NCBI RefSeq assembly: GCF_008801835.1
Contig: NZ_VZOW01000003.1
Coordinates: 248,001 to 312,000 of the forward strand
Direction: 5' to 3'
Source: Cupriavidus pauculus
GTDB lineage: Bacteria > Pseudomonadota > Gammaproteobacteria > Burkholderiales > Burkholderiaceae
Length of the DNA stretch: 64,000 bases
Shown here: positions 9,083 through 17,860 of the stretch, piece by piece
How positions within the stretch are numbered: the stretch's first letter is position 1
Layout of the letters: every line of letters starts with the position of its first letter
Made by a program: the position numbers and the translations under genes
The notes under the pieces: model-generated
What the model was told of the DNA's origin: nothing
What the model saw: the letters and a program-made list of their open reading frames with translations, nothing else
Databases searched by the model: none

Positions 9083-9694
9083 ATGAAATGGGCTGAAGCG
9101 AGGGCGCTTGTGGTCCCTAATCCCGGCAAGAGAGCGGACGGATGGGTTCTGCGGACGGTAGATGCCTGGGCACACAGATATCGAATTCATCGATCTCATC
9201 AATTCGTGAGTGGCGGCTTCAAGGCGCCTGGATGCACGATGGCGCGCGCGACAAGCCTGAGCGGCATGACGCTCGCGTCGAAGCTGATCATCGTGGCGCA
9301 CGGTAATCCGCACTGTCTGGCAGGACTATCCCCGAAGCAGACTGTTGACCTTCTATATAGCCTGGGGCTGCGACAAGTCGGCCTGTTGTCGTTCAAGTCA
9401 TGCGAGATCGGAGTCGGGGATTTCCTGAACCAAGTCGTCGACGCCGCCAGGCATCGCATCCAGATCGGCTGGTGCATCGGCTACAAGGATATCGTCCGAA
9501 CCGCCGGACGTAACGAATTGGTGGGATCGGAGTGGCGCTGGCGGTGGATCGATGCGGCGCGCGAGATCAAGCGCTCGGACGAACGCCGGGTCAAGGTGGT
9601 GCGCGGCAATGTGCCAGTGTTGCCGCCACGAAAACCAAGTACCAGATATATGCCCTTGCCGCTGATGAACCAGCTCTACGCTCTCGGGAATTGA
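9083..9694 (+). CDS. Hypothetical protein A of a tandem pair, caspase-like His/Cys motifs
   Basis: I do not recognise this 203-residue protein as a named family. Visible features are LASKLIIVAHGNPHCLAGL (His73), QVGLLSFKSCEIGVGDF (Cys107) and IQIGWCIGYKD. A hydrophobic strand ending in H-G and a second strand ending near a Cys about 34 residues later is the layout of clan CD cysteine peptidase-like folds (caspase, CHAT, toxin C80 domains), so an active-site dyad is a reasonable guess. There is no signal peptide or membrane segment. AGGAG lies before the ATG. GC content is visibly lower than in neighbouring genes, suggesting acquisition. The next gene is a paralogue. Confidence 0.75.
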   Translation: MKWAEARALVVPNPGKRADGWVLRTVDAWAHRYRIHRSHQFVSGGFKAPGCTMARATSLSGMTLASKLIIVAHGNPHCLAGLSPKQTVDLLYSLGLRQVGLLSFKSCEIGVGDFLNQVVDAARHRIQIGWCIGYKDIVRTAGRNELVGSEWRWRWIDAAREIKRSDERRVKVVRGNVPVLPPRKPSTRYMPLPLMNQLYALGN

Positions 9695-9749
9695 ATGAAT
9701 CGTTTTGTTTTCAGCGAGGTGATCCGCGCTGAGGTTTTTGGAGTTGGGT

Positions 9750-10343
9750 ATGAAATGGAATGATGTCCGTGTGCTGGTGATTTCTGCAGCGGAGGACGGT
9801 AGGTGCAAGGCACTGATCAATGCCGCCAATGCGTGGGCAGATCGCTATAACGTGCCCAGTCAGCATCGAATCTTCGACGGATACGGTAGAAAAGCCGGAT
9901 TCGTCAAGACGGCGACTGGCAGCCTGAGCGGGATGACCAGCGCGTCGAAGCTCATCATCATCGGGCACGCCAACGCGCACGGGATAGAGCAACTTTACGC
10001 AAAACCATTTTGTCCGTTCGGTCTGGTGAACTACCTGCATCGGATTGGCTTGCGCCAGGTAGGACTTATCGCACTGAAATGCTGCCTACTGGGACGGGGC
10101 GATTATCTTGAGCGATTCGTTGAGGAAGCCGACGGCCGCCTCGAGATTGGTTGGTGCATCGGCTATCGAGACGTCGCGTTGACCCGAGAGGGCCATGAAT
10201 ACGTCGGTTACGAATCTCACTGGCGAGACCTGATACCCTCGCTGAAACTCCCCGACAGCTGGCGCGTCAGGATCGTGCGGGGAACAATTCCGGTGGTGCC
10301 GCCCAATGCGCCGAGCCGACGCTTTCCGCCGTTACCGGTTTAG
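9750..10343 (+). CDS. Hypothetical protein B of a tandem pair, caspase-like His/Cys motifs
   Basis: A 197-residue paralogue of the preceding protein. Both begin MKW, and both carry SLSGMTxASKLII, GLRQVGL and IGWCIGY at matching positions. The candidate dyad is conserved: His73 in LIIIGHANAHG and Cys112 (or Cys111) in GLIALKCCLLGRGDY. The C terminus ends in a proline-rich tail (VVPPNAPSRRFPPLPV), also seen in the first copy. GGAG precedes the ATG by 6 bases. The gene is separated from the first by 55 bases, so they are probably co-transcribed. The function is unknown; proteolysis or a catalytically inactive relative are both open. Confidence 0.75.
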   Translation: MKWNDVRVLVISAAEDGRCKALINAANAWADRYNVPSQHRIFDGYGRKAGFVKTATGSLSGMTSASKLIIIGHANAHGIEQLYAKPFCPFGLVNYLHRIGLRQVGLIALKCCLLGRGDYLERFVEEADGRLEIGWCIGYRDVALTREGHEYVGYESHWRDLIPSLKLPDSWRVRIVRGTIPVVPPNAPSRRFPPLPV

Positions 10344-10504
10344 GCACCGCGCATCTTCCGGGGCAGGGAGTCGCCCAACCGATCCGCGTGTAGTGAGGCG
10401 GACGCTCCGGGAGCACGGGCCGCGGCTGCGCTCCGGCGCGCGCCGTATGGTGGCCCGCAAGCTGGCCCGCGCATGCAGCGCACGGCCAGCGTTGCGAGCG
10501 GGCG

Positions 10505-11692
10505 TCAGGCCAGCTTCTTCAGCAGTTCGCGCAACATACCGATCATCTGATCGATTTCCTCGCGCGACACGTTCAGTGCCGGCATGAAACGCAGCAGGTT
10601 GGGGCGCGGCGCGTTCAGCAGCAGGCCCACCGGCGCCATCTCGCGCGCTTCTTCGACGATCTGCGGGCCGATATCCTTGTTCAGCATCAGCGCGCGCAGC
10701 AGGCCTTCGCCGCGCTCGCCGCCCAGGTTGAATTCGGCGGACAGCGCCAGCAGTTGTTCGCGTAGATATTCGCCCTTGGCCTTGACGTCATCGAGAAAGC
10801 CCGGCGCCGTCAGTTGCGAAATCACCGAGCTGCCCACCGCGGTCATCAGTGGATTGCCGTTATACGTGCCGCCCTGGTCGCCGGCTTCGAAGCTGGCCAC
10901 ATCCGCCTTGCACAGCAGCGCCGACAGCGGCACGCCGCCGCCGATGCCCTTGCCGAGCGTCATGATGTCCGGCTCCACGCCCGACAACTCGTACGCGAAC
11001 AGCGTGCCGCAACGGCCGCAACCGGTCTGCACTTCATCGACGATAAACAGCAGCTTGTGCTTGTCGGCCAGCGCGCGCAGGCCTTGCATGAACTCGCGGG
11101 TGGCGGGGATCACGCCGCCTTCGCCCTGCACCGGCTCCAGCATGATGCCGACGGTCTTGTCGGTGATCAGCTTCTCGACCGACGCCAGGTCGTTCAGCTC
11201 GGCCTTCGGAAAACCGGGCACTTGCGGCGCGAAGATCGTGTCCCAGCCGGCCTTGCCCGATGCGCTCATGGTCGCCAGCGTGCGGCCATGGAAGCTGTGG
11301 TCCATCGTGATGATCTCGTAGGCGCCGTTCTTATGTTTGCGGCCCCATTTGCGCGCCAGCTTGATCGCGCCCTCGTTGGCCTCGGCGCCACTGTTGGCGA
11401 AGAAGACCTTATCGAAACAGCTGTTCTCAGTGAGCTGGTTCGCCAGCTTGAGCATCGGTTCGTTGTAGAACGCCGGGCTCGGATTCAGCAGCTTGCGCGC
11501 CTGCGTCTCAAGCGCCTGGATCATGCCTTCGTTCGAATGGCCCAGTGCGTTGACCGCCCAGCCTTGCACGAAATCCAGATAGCGCTTGCCGTTATGGTCC
11601 GTCAGCCACGAGCCCTTGCCCTCGGTAAAGACCAGTTCGGGCCGGTTGGTGATGTACATCAGGGATTGGACGGGGTACTCAGCAAATGCCAT
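10505..11692 (-). CDS. argD: Acetylornithine transaminase (class III PLP aminotransferase)
   Basis: A 395-residue class III aminotransferase with the motifs [54 protein letters not shown] and the PLP-lysine motif [14 protein letters not shown]. Motifs and length fit ArgD, which converts N-acetylglutamate semialdehyde to N-acetylornithine in arginine synthesis; related succinylornithine or ornithine transaminases cannot be excluded by eye. AGGAG lies before the ATG at 11690-11692, and upstream in-frame codons lack a ribosome-binding site. It stands alone, preceded by a terminator-like hairpin. Confidence 0.85.
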   Translation of the reverse strand: MAFAEYPVQSLMYITNRPELVFTEGKGSWLTDHNGKRYLDFVQGWAVNALGHSNEGMIQALETQARKLLNPSPAFYNEPMLKLANQLTENSCFDKVFFANSGAEANEGAIKLARKWGRKHKNGAYEIITMDHSFHGRTLATMSASGKAGWDTIFAPQVPGFPKAELNDLASVEKLITDKTVGIMLEPVQGEGGVIPATREFMQGLRALADKHKLLFIVDEVQTGCGRCGTLFAYELSGVEPDIMTLGKGIGGGVPLSALLCKADVASFEAGDQGGTYNGNPLMTAVGSSVISQLTAPGFLDDVKAKGEYLREQLLALSAEFNLGGERGEGLLRALMLNKDIGPQIVEEAREMAPVGLLLNAPRPNLLRFMPALNVSREEIDQMIGMLRELLKKLA

Positions 11693-11730
11693 GGCGGACT
11701 CCTGGGGTCGGCATGAAACGATGGACGGAC

Positions 11731-11763
11731 AAAAACAAAAAGCCACGGGGATTGCCCGTGGCT
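11731..11763 (-). terminator. Terminator-like hairpin upstream of argD
   Basis: A 9-bp stem (AGCCACGGG / CCCGTGGCT) with a 5-base loop is followed on the minus strand by TTTTTGTTTTT. It lies about 190 bases after the reductase gene and 39 bases before argD, so it could end the former or act as a leader attenuator of argD. Confidence 0.75.
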
Positions 11764-11953
11764 TGTTGACCTGAACAGACGCTATCTACGGTCAGCCGCG
11801 CGGCACCCCGGAAGGGAGCAACGTACGAGCGCGGCGTCGGATCATGGCGGTGTTCATGGCGGCAAATATAAGACGCATGCGCCCGGGTGTCAAAGCGAAA
11901 TTTGGCAGACCCGGGTGGCATTGTTGTGTCGGCGGAACGGCTGCGGCTGGCGC

Positions 11954-13009
11954 TCAGGCCGCGCCGGCCGGGTGCAGATCGGCTTCGGACGTGAACGAAT
12001 CGGCGAAGAACGCGTCCTCGTGCAACTGGCACTGCGCGGTGAAATCGGCGCGTGCGGCGTTGACCATGACGGGCGCGCCACAGGCATAGACCTCGTGGCC
12101 GGACAGGTCGGGATGGTCGGCCATCACGGCCTGATGGACAAAGCCGGTGCGACCGGACCAGTTGTCCTCGGGCTTCGCATCGGACACCACGGGCACGTAT
12201 TTGAAATTCGGCAGCTCGCGCGCCCATTTCTCGCACAGCGCGTGCATGTACAGATCCTGCGGCCGGCGGCCACCCCAATACAGCGTCATCGGGCGCGTGA
12301 TGCCGGTGTACGCGGCATGTTCGACGATGGCCTTGATCGGTGCGAAACCGGTCCCCGACGCCAGCAGGACGATCGGCTTGTCCGAATCCTCTCGCAGGAA
12401 GAAGCTGCCCAGCGGACCTTCGAAGCGCAGGATGTCGCGCTCCTTCATGGCCGGCATGCCTTCCTTCGCGCCAAACACGTAGTCGGTGAACGCGCCGCCC
12501 GGCATATGGCGGATGTGCAGCTCGATCGGGCCTTCCTCGTGCGGCGGCGTGGCGATCGAATAACTGCGGCGCTTGCCGTCGCGCAGCAGGAATTCCACGT
12601 ACTGGCCGGCCAGGAACTGCATCCGTTCGGTGGCCGGCAGCTGCAGGCGCACGGCGATCACGTCGTCGGCCAGGCGCTCTATCGTGCTGACGCGGCACGG
12701 AATCTTCTTGATGGGGATATCGCCGGCGCCGTGCACTTCACGGCATTCGATCGTGATGTCCGAGGTGGCGTTGGCGCAGCAGAACAGCGCGCGGCCCTCG
12801 GTCTTTTCCTGCGCCGTCAGCGCGGACGCGGCGTGGTCGCCCTGGGCGATCGTGCCTTCGACCACGCGGCCCTTGCAGGACCCGCACGCGCCGTTCTTGC
12901 AGCCATACGGCAGGCCGATGCTATGGCGCAGCGCGGCGCCCAGGATGGTTTCGTCGGCGGCCACTTCGAACTTGTGGCCACTCGGCATGACGGTAACTTG
13001 ATAAGCCAT
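11954..13009 (-). CDS. 2Fe-2S ferredoxin-domain flavin reductase (CDP-6-deoxyglucoseen-reductase type)
   Basis: A 351-residue two-part electron-transfer protein. Residues 1-90 form a plant-type ferredoxin with cluster cysteines C37, C42 and C45 (GCKNGACGSC) and C77/C78. The rest is a ferredoxin-NADP reductase module with RSYSIATPP (flavin), LLASGTGFAPIKAI (NADP) and VYACGAPVMV. Such proteins are often annotated as CDP-6-deoxy-delta-3,4-glucoseen reductase or as phenol-hydroxylase-type reductases. No dehydratase or sugar genes are nearby, so the natural partner is unknown. Its start codon lies only 10 bases from that of the divergent gene. Confidence 0.85.
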   Translation of the reverse strand: MAYQVTVMPSGHKFEVAADETILGAALRHSIGLPYGCKNGACGSCKGRVVEGTIAQGDHAASALTAQEKTEGRALFCCANATSDITIECREVHGAGDIPIKKIPCRVSTIERLADDVIAVRLQLPATERMQFLAGQYVEFLLRDGKRRSYSIATPPHEEGPIELHIRHMPGGAFTDYVFGAKEGMPAMKERDILRFEGPLGSFFLREDSDKPIVLLASGTGFAPIKAIVEHAAYTGITRPMTLYWGGRRPQDLYMHALCEKWARELPNFKYVPVVSDAKPEDNWSGRTGFVHQAVMADHPDLSGHEVYACGAPVMVNAARADFTAQCQLHEDAFFADSFTSEADLHPAGAA

Positions 13010-13019
13010 AATCGGGTCT

Positions 13020-14063
13020 ATGAACCAAATTCTGTCGCCGCAAGCGGCGTTGTCTTCCCCACGGGGCGTCGGGCACGGCAGGCGTGGCCGCCGGCTGGGC
13101 CGGCCGCGCCTGCTGATCGTTGGCTGCGGCGACGTCGGCACGCGCATCCTGCGCCTGCTGGCCACGCGCATGCGTGTGTTCGCCGTCACCTCGCAGCCGT
13201 CGCGCCGCGCCGAACTGCGCGAAGCCGGTGCGATACCGCTGGTGGCCGATCTGGACCGCCCAGCCACGCTGGCCCGGCTGTCGCAACTGGCGACGCGGGT
13301 CATGGATCTGGCGCCGCCGCCCGGGCAGGGCAATGGCGATCCGCGCACACGCGCGTTGCTCGGCGCCCTGCGCCGCACCGCATGGCGCCGCGCGCGCACC
13401 ACGCGCTTTGGCGTCGGTGTCGGCGAGGCCGCCATTCTACCCGAGCGGGGATGGCACCGGGCGTTTGAGGCGGCGGTCCGGCATCGGGCCGCAGGCGCCT
13501 TCGTCTACGCCAGCACCACCGGCGTTTATGGCGACCGGTGCGGGGCCCGCGTGCAGGAATTCCACGCAGTGCGCCCGCAGACCGCGCGAGCCCGCCGGCG
13601 TGTCGCGGCGGAAGCGGCGGTGCGCGATTTTGGCCGCAAGGCCGGCTGGCGCGTCAATATCGTGCGGATTCCCGGCATCTACGCGGCCGACCGCCTCCCG
13701 GTGGCGCGCCTGAACAAGGGCACGCCGGCGCTGGCGCCGCAGGATGACGTCTACACCAGCCATATCCATGCCGACGACCTGGCGCGCACCATGATCGCCG
13801 CGCTGTGGCGGGGCCGCCCGCAGCGCGTGGTGCATGCCAGCGACGACACCGAATTGCGCATGGCTGACTATTTCGATCTGGTGGCCGACCGCAAGGGCCT
13901 GCCGCGTCCGCCGCGCATCTCGCGGCAACAGGCGCTGACCACGATCGATCCCACGCTGCTGAGTTTCATGAGCGAATCGCGCCGGCTGGACAACCGCCGG
14001 CTCAAGCGCGAGTTGCGGCTGAAGCTGCGCTATCCGACCGTCGCGTCGTTCTTCGACCGCTAA
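13020..14063 (+). CDS. NAD(P)-binding epimerase/dehydratase-like (atypical SDR) protein
   Basis: A 347-residue protein with an N-terminal Rossmann motif (LLIVGCGDVGTRILRLL), then FVYASTTGVYGDR, IVRIPGIYAADRLPVARL and SHIHADDLARTMIAAL. This is the pattern of extended/atypical SDR proteins related to YeeZ and nucleoside-sugar epimerases. The canonical YxxxK is not obvious: the expected region reads STTGVYGDRCGARV, so catalysis is uncertain. The N terminus has an Arg-rich stretch before the fold. The substrate is unknown. It diverges from the ferredoxin reductase gene with a 10-base gap, so its promoter must overlap the neighbour's coding region. Confidence 0.8.
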   Translation: MNQILSPQAALSSPRGVGHGRRGRRLGRPRLLIVGCGDVGTRILRLLATRMRVFAVTSQPSRRAELREAGAIPLVADLDRPATLARLSQLATRVMDLAPPPGQGNGDPRTRALLGALRRTAWRRARTTRFGVGVGEAAILPERGWHRAFEAAVRHRAAGAFVYASTTGVYGDRCGARVQEFHAVRPQTARARRRVAAEAAVRDFGRKAGWRVNIVRIPGIYAADRLPVARLNKGTPALAPQDDVYTSHIHADDLARTMIAALWRGRPQRVVHASDDTELRMADYFDLVADRKGLPRPPRISRQQALTTIDPTLLSFMSESRRLDNRRLKRELRLKLRYPTVASFFDR

Positions 14064-14133
14064 AGCGTCACCGCGCGTGCCAGTCCGCCGTCGCGGGCAG
14101 GCACGCCGATTGCTGGGAATCGTGCCGATTCAT

Positions 14134-14147
14134 CCTGTCTATACAAG
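14134..14147. promoter_or_regulatory. HutC-like operator 1
   Basis: CCTGTCTATACAAG, whose reverse complement CTTGTATAGACAGG closely matches the other two sites. It resembles the CTTGTATxTACAAG operator known for HutC. It lies about 140 bases upstream of the promoter-proximal site. Confidence 0.7.
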
Positions 14148-14285
14148 ATCGACCCGGTTCGCATGCCTGCCGCGGCCGCATATGCCAGATCGTGGTGCGG
14201 CATAGTGCGCAGATGCACAACCATGGCGCTTTGCAGCGCCATTTGTAGGGCAGCCGCAGAACGTGTGCTCAGGTAAACCCCGGGT

Positions 14286-14313
14286 TTGACTTGTATATAC
14301 AGGATGGTAGATT
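14286..14313 (+). promoter_or_regulatory. Sigma-70 promoter of the hut-linked transporter
   Basis: TTGACT (14286-14291), a 16-bp spacer and TAGATT (14308-14313). The spacer is largely filled by HutC-like operator 2, so bound HutC would block RNA polymerase. Confidence 0.6.
14290..14303. promoter_or_regulatory. HutC-like operator 2
   Basis: CTTGTATATACAGG, nearly perfect against the known HutC consensus, placed between the -35 and -10 boxes of the transporter promoter. Confidence 0.8.
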
Positions 14314-14397
14314 GCCGGTCAGGCAGCGCGTGCGGTTGCGCCGCCCGACCCGCAAATCCAGCCCTGCCCTTAACGACGCCCATATGGAGCCGACAGC

Positions 14398-15357
14398 ATG
14401 AAGCTGCACCGCCGCGCCGCACCGATTGTTTCCGCCATTGCCCTTGCCATCGCCGCCGTCCCCGCCGTCCAGGCCCAGACCACCGCAGTGGCGCTCGGCA
14501 TGAGCGGCTGGACCGGTTTTGCCCCGCTTACGTTGGCCGACAAGGCTGGCATCTTCAAGAAGCACGGCGTCGATGTGGACATCAAGATGATTCCGCAGAA
14601 GGACCGCCATCTGGCACTGGCTTCGGGCGCGATTCAGTGCGCGGCGACCACGGTGGAGACCCATGTGGCGTGGAACGCCAATGGCGTGCCGATCACCCAG
14701 ATCGTGCAGCTCGACAAATCGTACGGGGCGGATGGGCTAGCCGTGCGCGGCGACGTCAAGACGTTTGCCGACCTCAAGGGCAAGACGATCGGCGTGGACG
14801 CGCCGGGCACCGCGCCGTTTTTCGGGCTGGCCTGGATGCTGCGCAAGAATGGCATGACGCTCAAGGACGTGAAGCTGACCACGCTGTCGCCGCAGGCCGC
14901 CGCGCAGGCGTTCGTGGCGGGGCAGAACGACGGCGCAATGACCTACGAGCCCTATCTGTCGACGGTGCGCGCCAATCCGGACAAGGGCAAGATCCTGGCC
15001 ACCACGCTCGATTACCCGATGGTGACCGATACGCTGGGCTGCGCGCCCAAATGGCTCAAGGACAACCCGAAAGCGGCGCAGGGATTGGTGGACAGCTATT
15101 TCGAGGCGCTCGAAATGATCCGCAAGGAGCCGGAGAAATCGAACGAGATCATGGGCGCGGCAGTCAAGCAGACCGGCGAGCAGTTTGCCAAGTCGTCGGC
15201 TTACCTGCGCTGGCAGGACAAGGAAGCCAACCGCAAGTTCTTCGCGGGCGAGCTGGCCAGCTTCAGCAAGGAAGCGGCCGACGTGCTCAAGGACATCGGC
15301 GTGATCCGCCAGGTGCCCGACGTGACGGCGATCTATGACGCCCGATTCCTCAAGTAA
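14398..15357 (+). CDS. ABC transporter substrate-binding protein (SsuA/NMT1 family), hut-linked
   Basis: A 319-residue periplasmic protein with a signal peptide ending near VQAQT (about residue 26). It continues VALGMSGWTGFAPLTLADKAGIFKKHGVDVDI, the opening of the NMT1/SsuA/TauA family, and has GKTIGVDAPGTAPFFGLAWML in the first lobe. The family binds sulfonates, nitrate, thiamine precursors and other small compounds. Here it is followed by its permease, its ATPase and hutC, and preceded by HutC-like operators, so the ligand is probably histidine, urocanate or a related imidazole compound (inference). GGAG lies 8 bases before the ATG. Confidence 0.88.
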   Translation: MKLHRRAAPIVSAIALAIAAVPAVQAQTTAVALGMSGWTGFAPLTLADKAGIFKKHGVDVDIKMIPQKDRHLALASGAIQCAATTVETHVAWNANGVPITQIVQLDKSYGADGLAVRGDVKTFADLKGKTIGVDAPGTAPFFGLAWMLRKNGMTLKDVKLTTLSPQAAAQAFVAGQNDGAMTYEPYLSTVRANPDKGKILATTLDYPMVTDTLGCAPKWLKDNPKAAQGLVDSYFEALEMIRKEPEKSNEIMGAAVKQTGEQFAKSSAYLRWQDKEANRKFFAGELASFSKEAADVLKDIGVIRQVPDVTAIYDARFLK

Positions 15358-15373
15358 GCCGGAGGGCGTCCCG

Positions 15374-16246
15374 ATGTCTCAAGTCACCACGCCGCCAACT
15401 GCCGCGTCCGCCCGCGTCCAGCATGATGCCCAGGCCGCGGCCGGCGCGCCGCGTGCGCGTCATCCGTGGCTGTCGCCGCTGGTGCCGGTGTCGCCGCGCG
15501 CCCGCTGGACGCTGGGCCTGTCGTTCTTCGTCGTGTTCTTCGCGATCTGGGCCGTCGCCACGCTCGGCGGCTTTGTGCCGCGCACGTTCCTGGCCGATCC
15601 GCTGACGATGGCCAACGAGGGTCGGCTGCTGTTCACCGAATACGGCTTCATCGGCGATATCGGCATGACGGTGTGGCGCGTGGTGGGCGGCTTCGTGCTG
15701 GCCGCCGCGCTGGCCGTGCCGCTGGGCATTTTCATGGGCGCGTACAAGGCGGCCGAAGCGTTCTTCGAGCCCTTCGTGTCGTTCTGCCGCTATCTGCCCG
15801 CGTCGGCGTTCATTCCGCTGTTGATTCTTTGGGCCGGCATTGGCGAGACGCAGAAGCTGCTGGTGATCTTCATCGGCTCGTTCTTTCAGATTGTGCTGAT
15901 GGTGGCGGTGACGGTGGGCGGCGCGCGCAAGGATCTCGTCGAAGCCGCCTACACATTGGGCGCCACGCCGCGCGGCATTGTGCGGCGCGTGCTGATCCCG
16001 GGCGCCGCGCCGGAAATCGCCGAGACGCTGCGGCTGGTGCTGGGCTGGGCGTGGACCTATGTGATCGTGGCCGAGCTGATCGGCTCGTCGTCCGGCATCG
16101 GCCACATGATCACCGACAGCCAGGCCTTGCTGAACACCGGCCAGATCATCTTCGGCATCATCGTGATCGGCTGTATCGGGCTGGTGTCCGATCTCGTCTT
16201 CAAGCTGGCCAACCAGCGCCTGTTTCCGTGGAGTTCGATCAAATGA
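15374..16246 (+). CDS. ABC transporter permease (SsuC/TauC family), hut-linked
   Basis: A 290-residue inner-membrane permease with about six hydrophobic segments and the binding-protein-dependent transport motif EAAYTLGATPRGIVRRVLIPGAAPEI, which contacts the ATPase. The family matches its neighbours: SsuA-like binding protein before it, SsuB-like ATPase after it. GGAGGG lies before the ATG at 15374, which decides the start. Its stop overlaps the ATPase start (ATGA), pointing to coupled translation. Confidence 0.9.
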   Translation: MSQVTTPPTAASARVQHDAQAAAGAPRARHPWLSPLVPVSPRARWTLGLSFFVVFFAIWAVATLGGFVPRTFLADPLTMANEGRLLFTEYGFIGDIGMTVWRVVGGFVLAAALAVPLGIFMGAYKAAEAFFEPFVSFCRYLPASAFIPLLILWAGIGETQKLLVIFIGSFFQIVLMVAVTVGGARKDLVEAAYTLGATPRGIVRRVLIPGAAPEIAETLRLVLGWAWTYVIVAELIGSSSGIGHMITDSQALLNTGQIIFGIIVIGCIGLVSDLVFKLANQRLFPWSSIK

Positions 16247-17022
16247 GCGCGCTGTCGATCCAGCAGGTTTCCCGCACGTTCGAAAACCCGCGCGGCGGCA
16301 GCACGCAGGCGCTGCTGCCCGTCGATTTCGATGTGCGCGACAACGATTTCGTGACGATCCTCGGACCGTCGGGCTGCGGCAAGTCGACACTGCTGCGCAT
16401 CGTGACGGGACTCGATACGCCCAGCGGCGGCCGCGTGCTGCTCGACGGCCAGCCTGTGGCGGGCCCGGGCGCGGACCGCGGCATGGTGTTCCAGTCGTAC
16501 ACGCTGTTTCCGTGGTTGACGATCGAGCAGAACGTGCGCTTCGGGCTGCGCGAACGCGGCATGAGCGAAGCCGACCAGAAAGAGCGCAGCGATTTCTTCA
16601 TCGCGCGCGTCGGCTTGCGCGGTTTCGAGCAGCACTATCCGAAACAGTTGTCGGGCGGCATGCAGCAGCGCACCGCGATTGCGCGTGCGCTGGCCAACGA
16701 TCCCAAGATCCTGTTGCTCGACGAGCCGTTCGGCGCGCTCGACAACCAGACGCGCGTGCTGATGCAGGAGTTGCTGCTGGGCATATGGGAGGCGTCGCGC
16801 AAGACGGTATTATTCGTCACGCACGATATCGACGAAGCCATTTTCATGGCCAACCGCGTGGCGGTGTTTTCCGCGCGGCCCGGTCGGATCAAGAGCGAAA
16901 TCGCGGTGAATTTCCCGCATCCGCGCCATTACACGATCAAGACATCGCCCGAGTTTTCTGCGCTGAAGGCACGGCTGACCGAAGAGATTCGCGCCGAAGC
17001 CATGGCTGCGGCCGAGCATTGA
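16243..17022 (+). CDS. ABC transporter ATP-binding protein (SsuB/TauB family), hut-linked
   Basis: A 259-residue ATPase with Walker A GPSGCGKSTLLR, Q-loop MVFQSYTLFPWLT, signature LSGGMQQRTAIARAL, Walker B ILLLDEPFGALD and H-loop THDIDEAIFMANRV. It energises the preceding permease. The ATG overlaps the permease stop by four bases, and hutC begins 8 bases after its stop, so transporter and regulator form one operon. Confidence 0.92.
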   Translation: MSALSIQQVSRTFENPRGGSTQALLPVDFDVRDNDFVTILGPSGCGKSTLLRIVTGLDTPSGGRVLLDGQPVAGPGADRGMVFQSYTLFPWLTIEQNVRFGLRERGMSEADQKERSDFFIARVGLRGFEQHYPKQLSGGMQQRTAIARALANDPKILLLDEPFGALDNQTRVLMQELLLGIWEASRKTVLFVTHDIDEAIFMANRVAVFSARPGRIKSEIAVNFPHPRHYTIKTSPEFSALKARLTEEIRAEAMAAAEH

Positions 17023-17029
17023 CGGGGCG

Positions 17030-17806
17030 ATGCGCAACCACGCCATGAACCAGACCGCCGCTTCGGCATCTTCCTCATCGTCCGCGCCTGCTGCGCTGTA
17101 CCAGCAGGTCAAGGAATATATCGCGCGCCAGATCCAGAGCGGCGCGTGGCAACCTGGCGACCGCGTGCCGTCGGAGCAGGAACTGGTGAACCGCTTTTCG
17201 GTGTCGCGCATGACGGTCAACCGGGCGCTGCGCGAATTGTCCGAGCAGGGCAGGGTCGTGCGCGTGGCCGGCGTGGGTACGTTCGTGGCGGAACACAAAC
17301 CGCAGTCGACGCTGCTTTCGGTCGTCAATCTGCAGGACGAGATCCGCATGCGCGGCCATGACTATGCGTGCGACGTGATCCTGGTCGAACGTGTCTCGGC
17401 ATCGATCGAAGTGGCCGCCGCGCTGGAGCTTCGCACCGGCGAGTCGGTGTACCACTCGATCTGCATTCATCGCGAGGACGGCGTGCCGGTGCAACTGGAG
17501 GACCGCTACGTCAACCCGCGCGCCGCGCCCGATTTCATCGCCCAGGATTTTGGCGACACGCAGCCCGGCGAATATTTGCTGCGCAATGTTCCGTACGATC
17601 AGGTGGAACACGTGGTCGACGCCATCGCCGCCACGGCGGAGCAGGCCGCGCAGCTCGAGATGCCGCCGACCCAGCCGTGCCTGCTGCTGACGCGCCGTAC
17701 GTGGACGCATGGCGTGCCGGTGACCTTTGTACGCTGCCTGCATCCGGGCAACCGGTATCGGCTGGGCAGTCGCTTTCGCGCCGACGGCAATCCCGCCTTT
17801 GGCTAG
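17030..17806 (+). CDS. hutC: Histidine utilization repressor (GntR family, UTRA domain)
   Basis: A 258-residue GntR/HutC-subfamily repressor. A Ser/Ala-rich leader (residues 7-21) precedes the winged helix ([54 protein letters not shown]), followed by the UTRA ligand domain, which binds urocanate in known HutC proteins. It lies between the transporter and the hut enzymes. Three palindromic sites resembling the known HutC operator flank these genes, including one 55 bases after its own stop. The ATG at 17030 follows GGGG; an in-frame ATG at 17045 is possible. Confidence 0.95.
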   Translation: MRNHAMNQTAASASSSSSAPAALYQQVKEYIARQIQSGAWQPGDRVPSEQELVNRFSVSRMTVNRALRELSEQGRVVRVAGVGTFVAEHKPQSTLLSVVNLQDEIRMRGHDYACDVILVERVSASIEVAAALELRTGESVYHSICIHREDGVPVQLEDRYVNPRAAPDFIAQDFGDTQPGEYLLRNVPYDQVEHVVDAIAATAEQAAQLEMPPTQPCLLLTRRTWTHGVPVTFVRCLHPGNRYRLGSRFRADGNPAFG

Positions 17807-17819
17807 AACTGGTGCCTGA

Positions 17820-17853
17820 GGCCGGTCAAAAGCCGGCCATCGGGTTTTATTTT
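17820..17853 (+). terminator. Weak terminator-like hairpin after hutC
   Basis: A GGCCGG/CCGGCC stem with a 7-base loop is followed 7 bases later by TTTTATTTT. The gap before the T run makes it a poor terminator; it may only reduce read-through into hutH. Confidence 0.35.
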
Positions 17854-17860
17854 CGACTAA

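Larger units (their letters stand above)
14064..14397. other. Regulatory region of the hut-linked transporter
   Basis: This 334-base spacer contains two HutC-like operators (14134-14147 and 14290-14303) and a sigma-70 promoter overlapped by the second. No gene is visible. Confidence 0.7.

Noticed and set aside
13020-14063. The SDR-like gene as a true nucleotide-sugar epimerase paired with the glucoseen-type reductase
   Set aside because: The pairing looks like deoxysugar synthesis, but there is no dehydratase, nucleotidyltransferase or glycosyltransferase nearby and the YxxxK motif is not evident, so I did not assign a sugar pathway.
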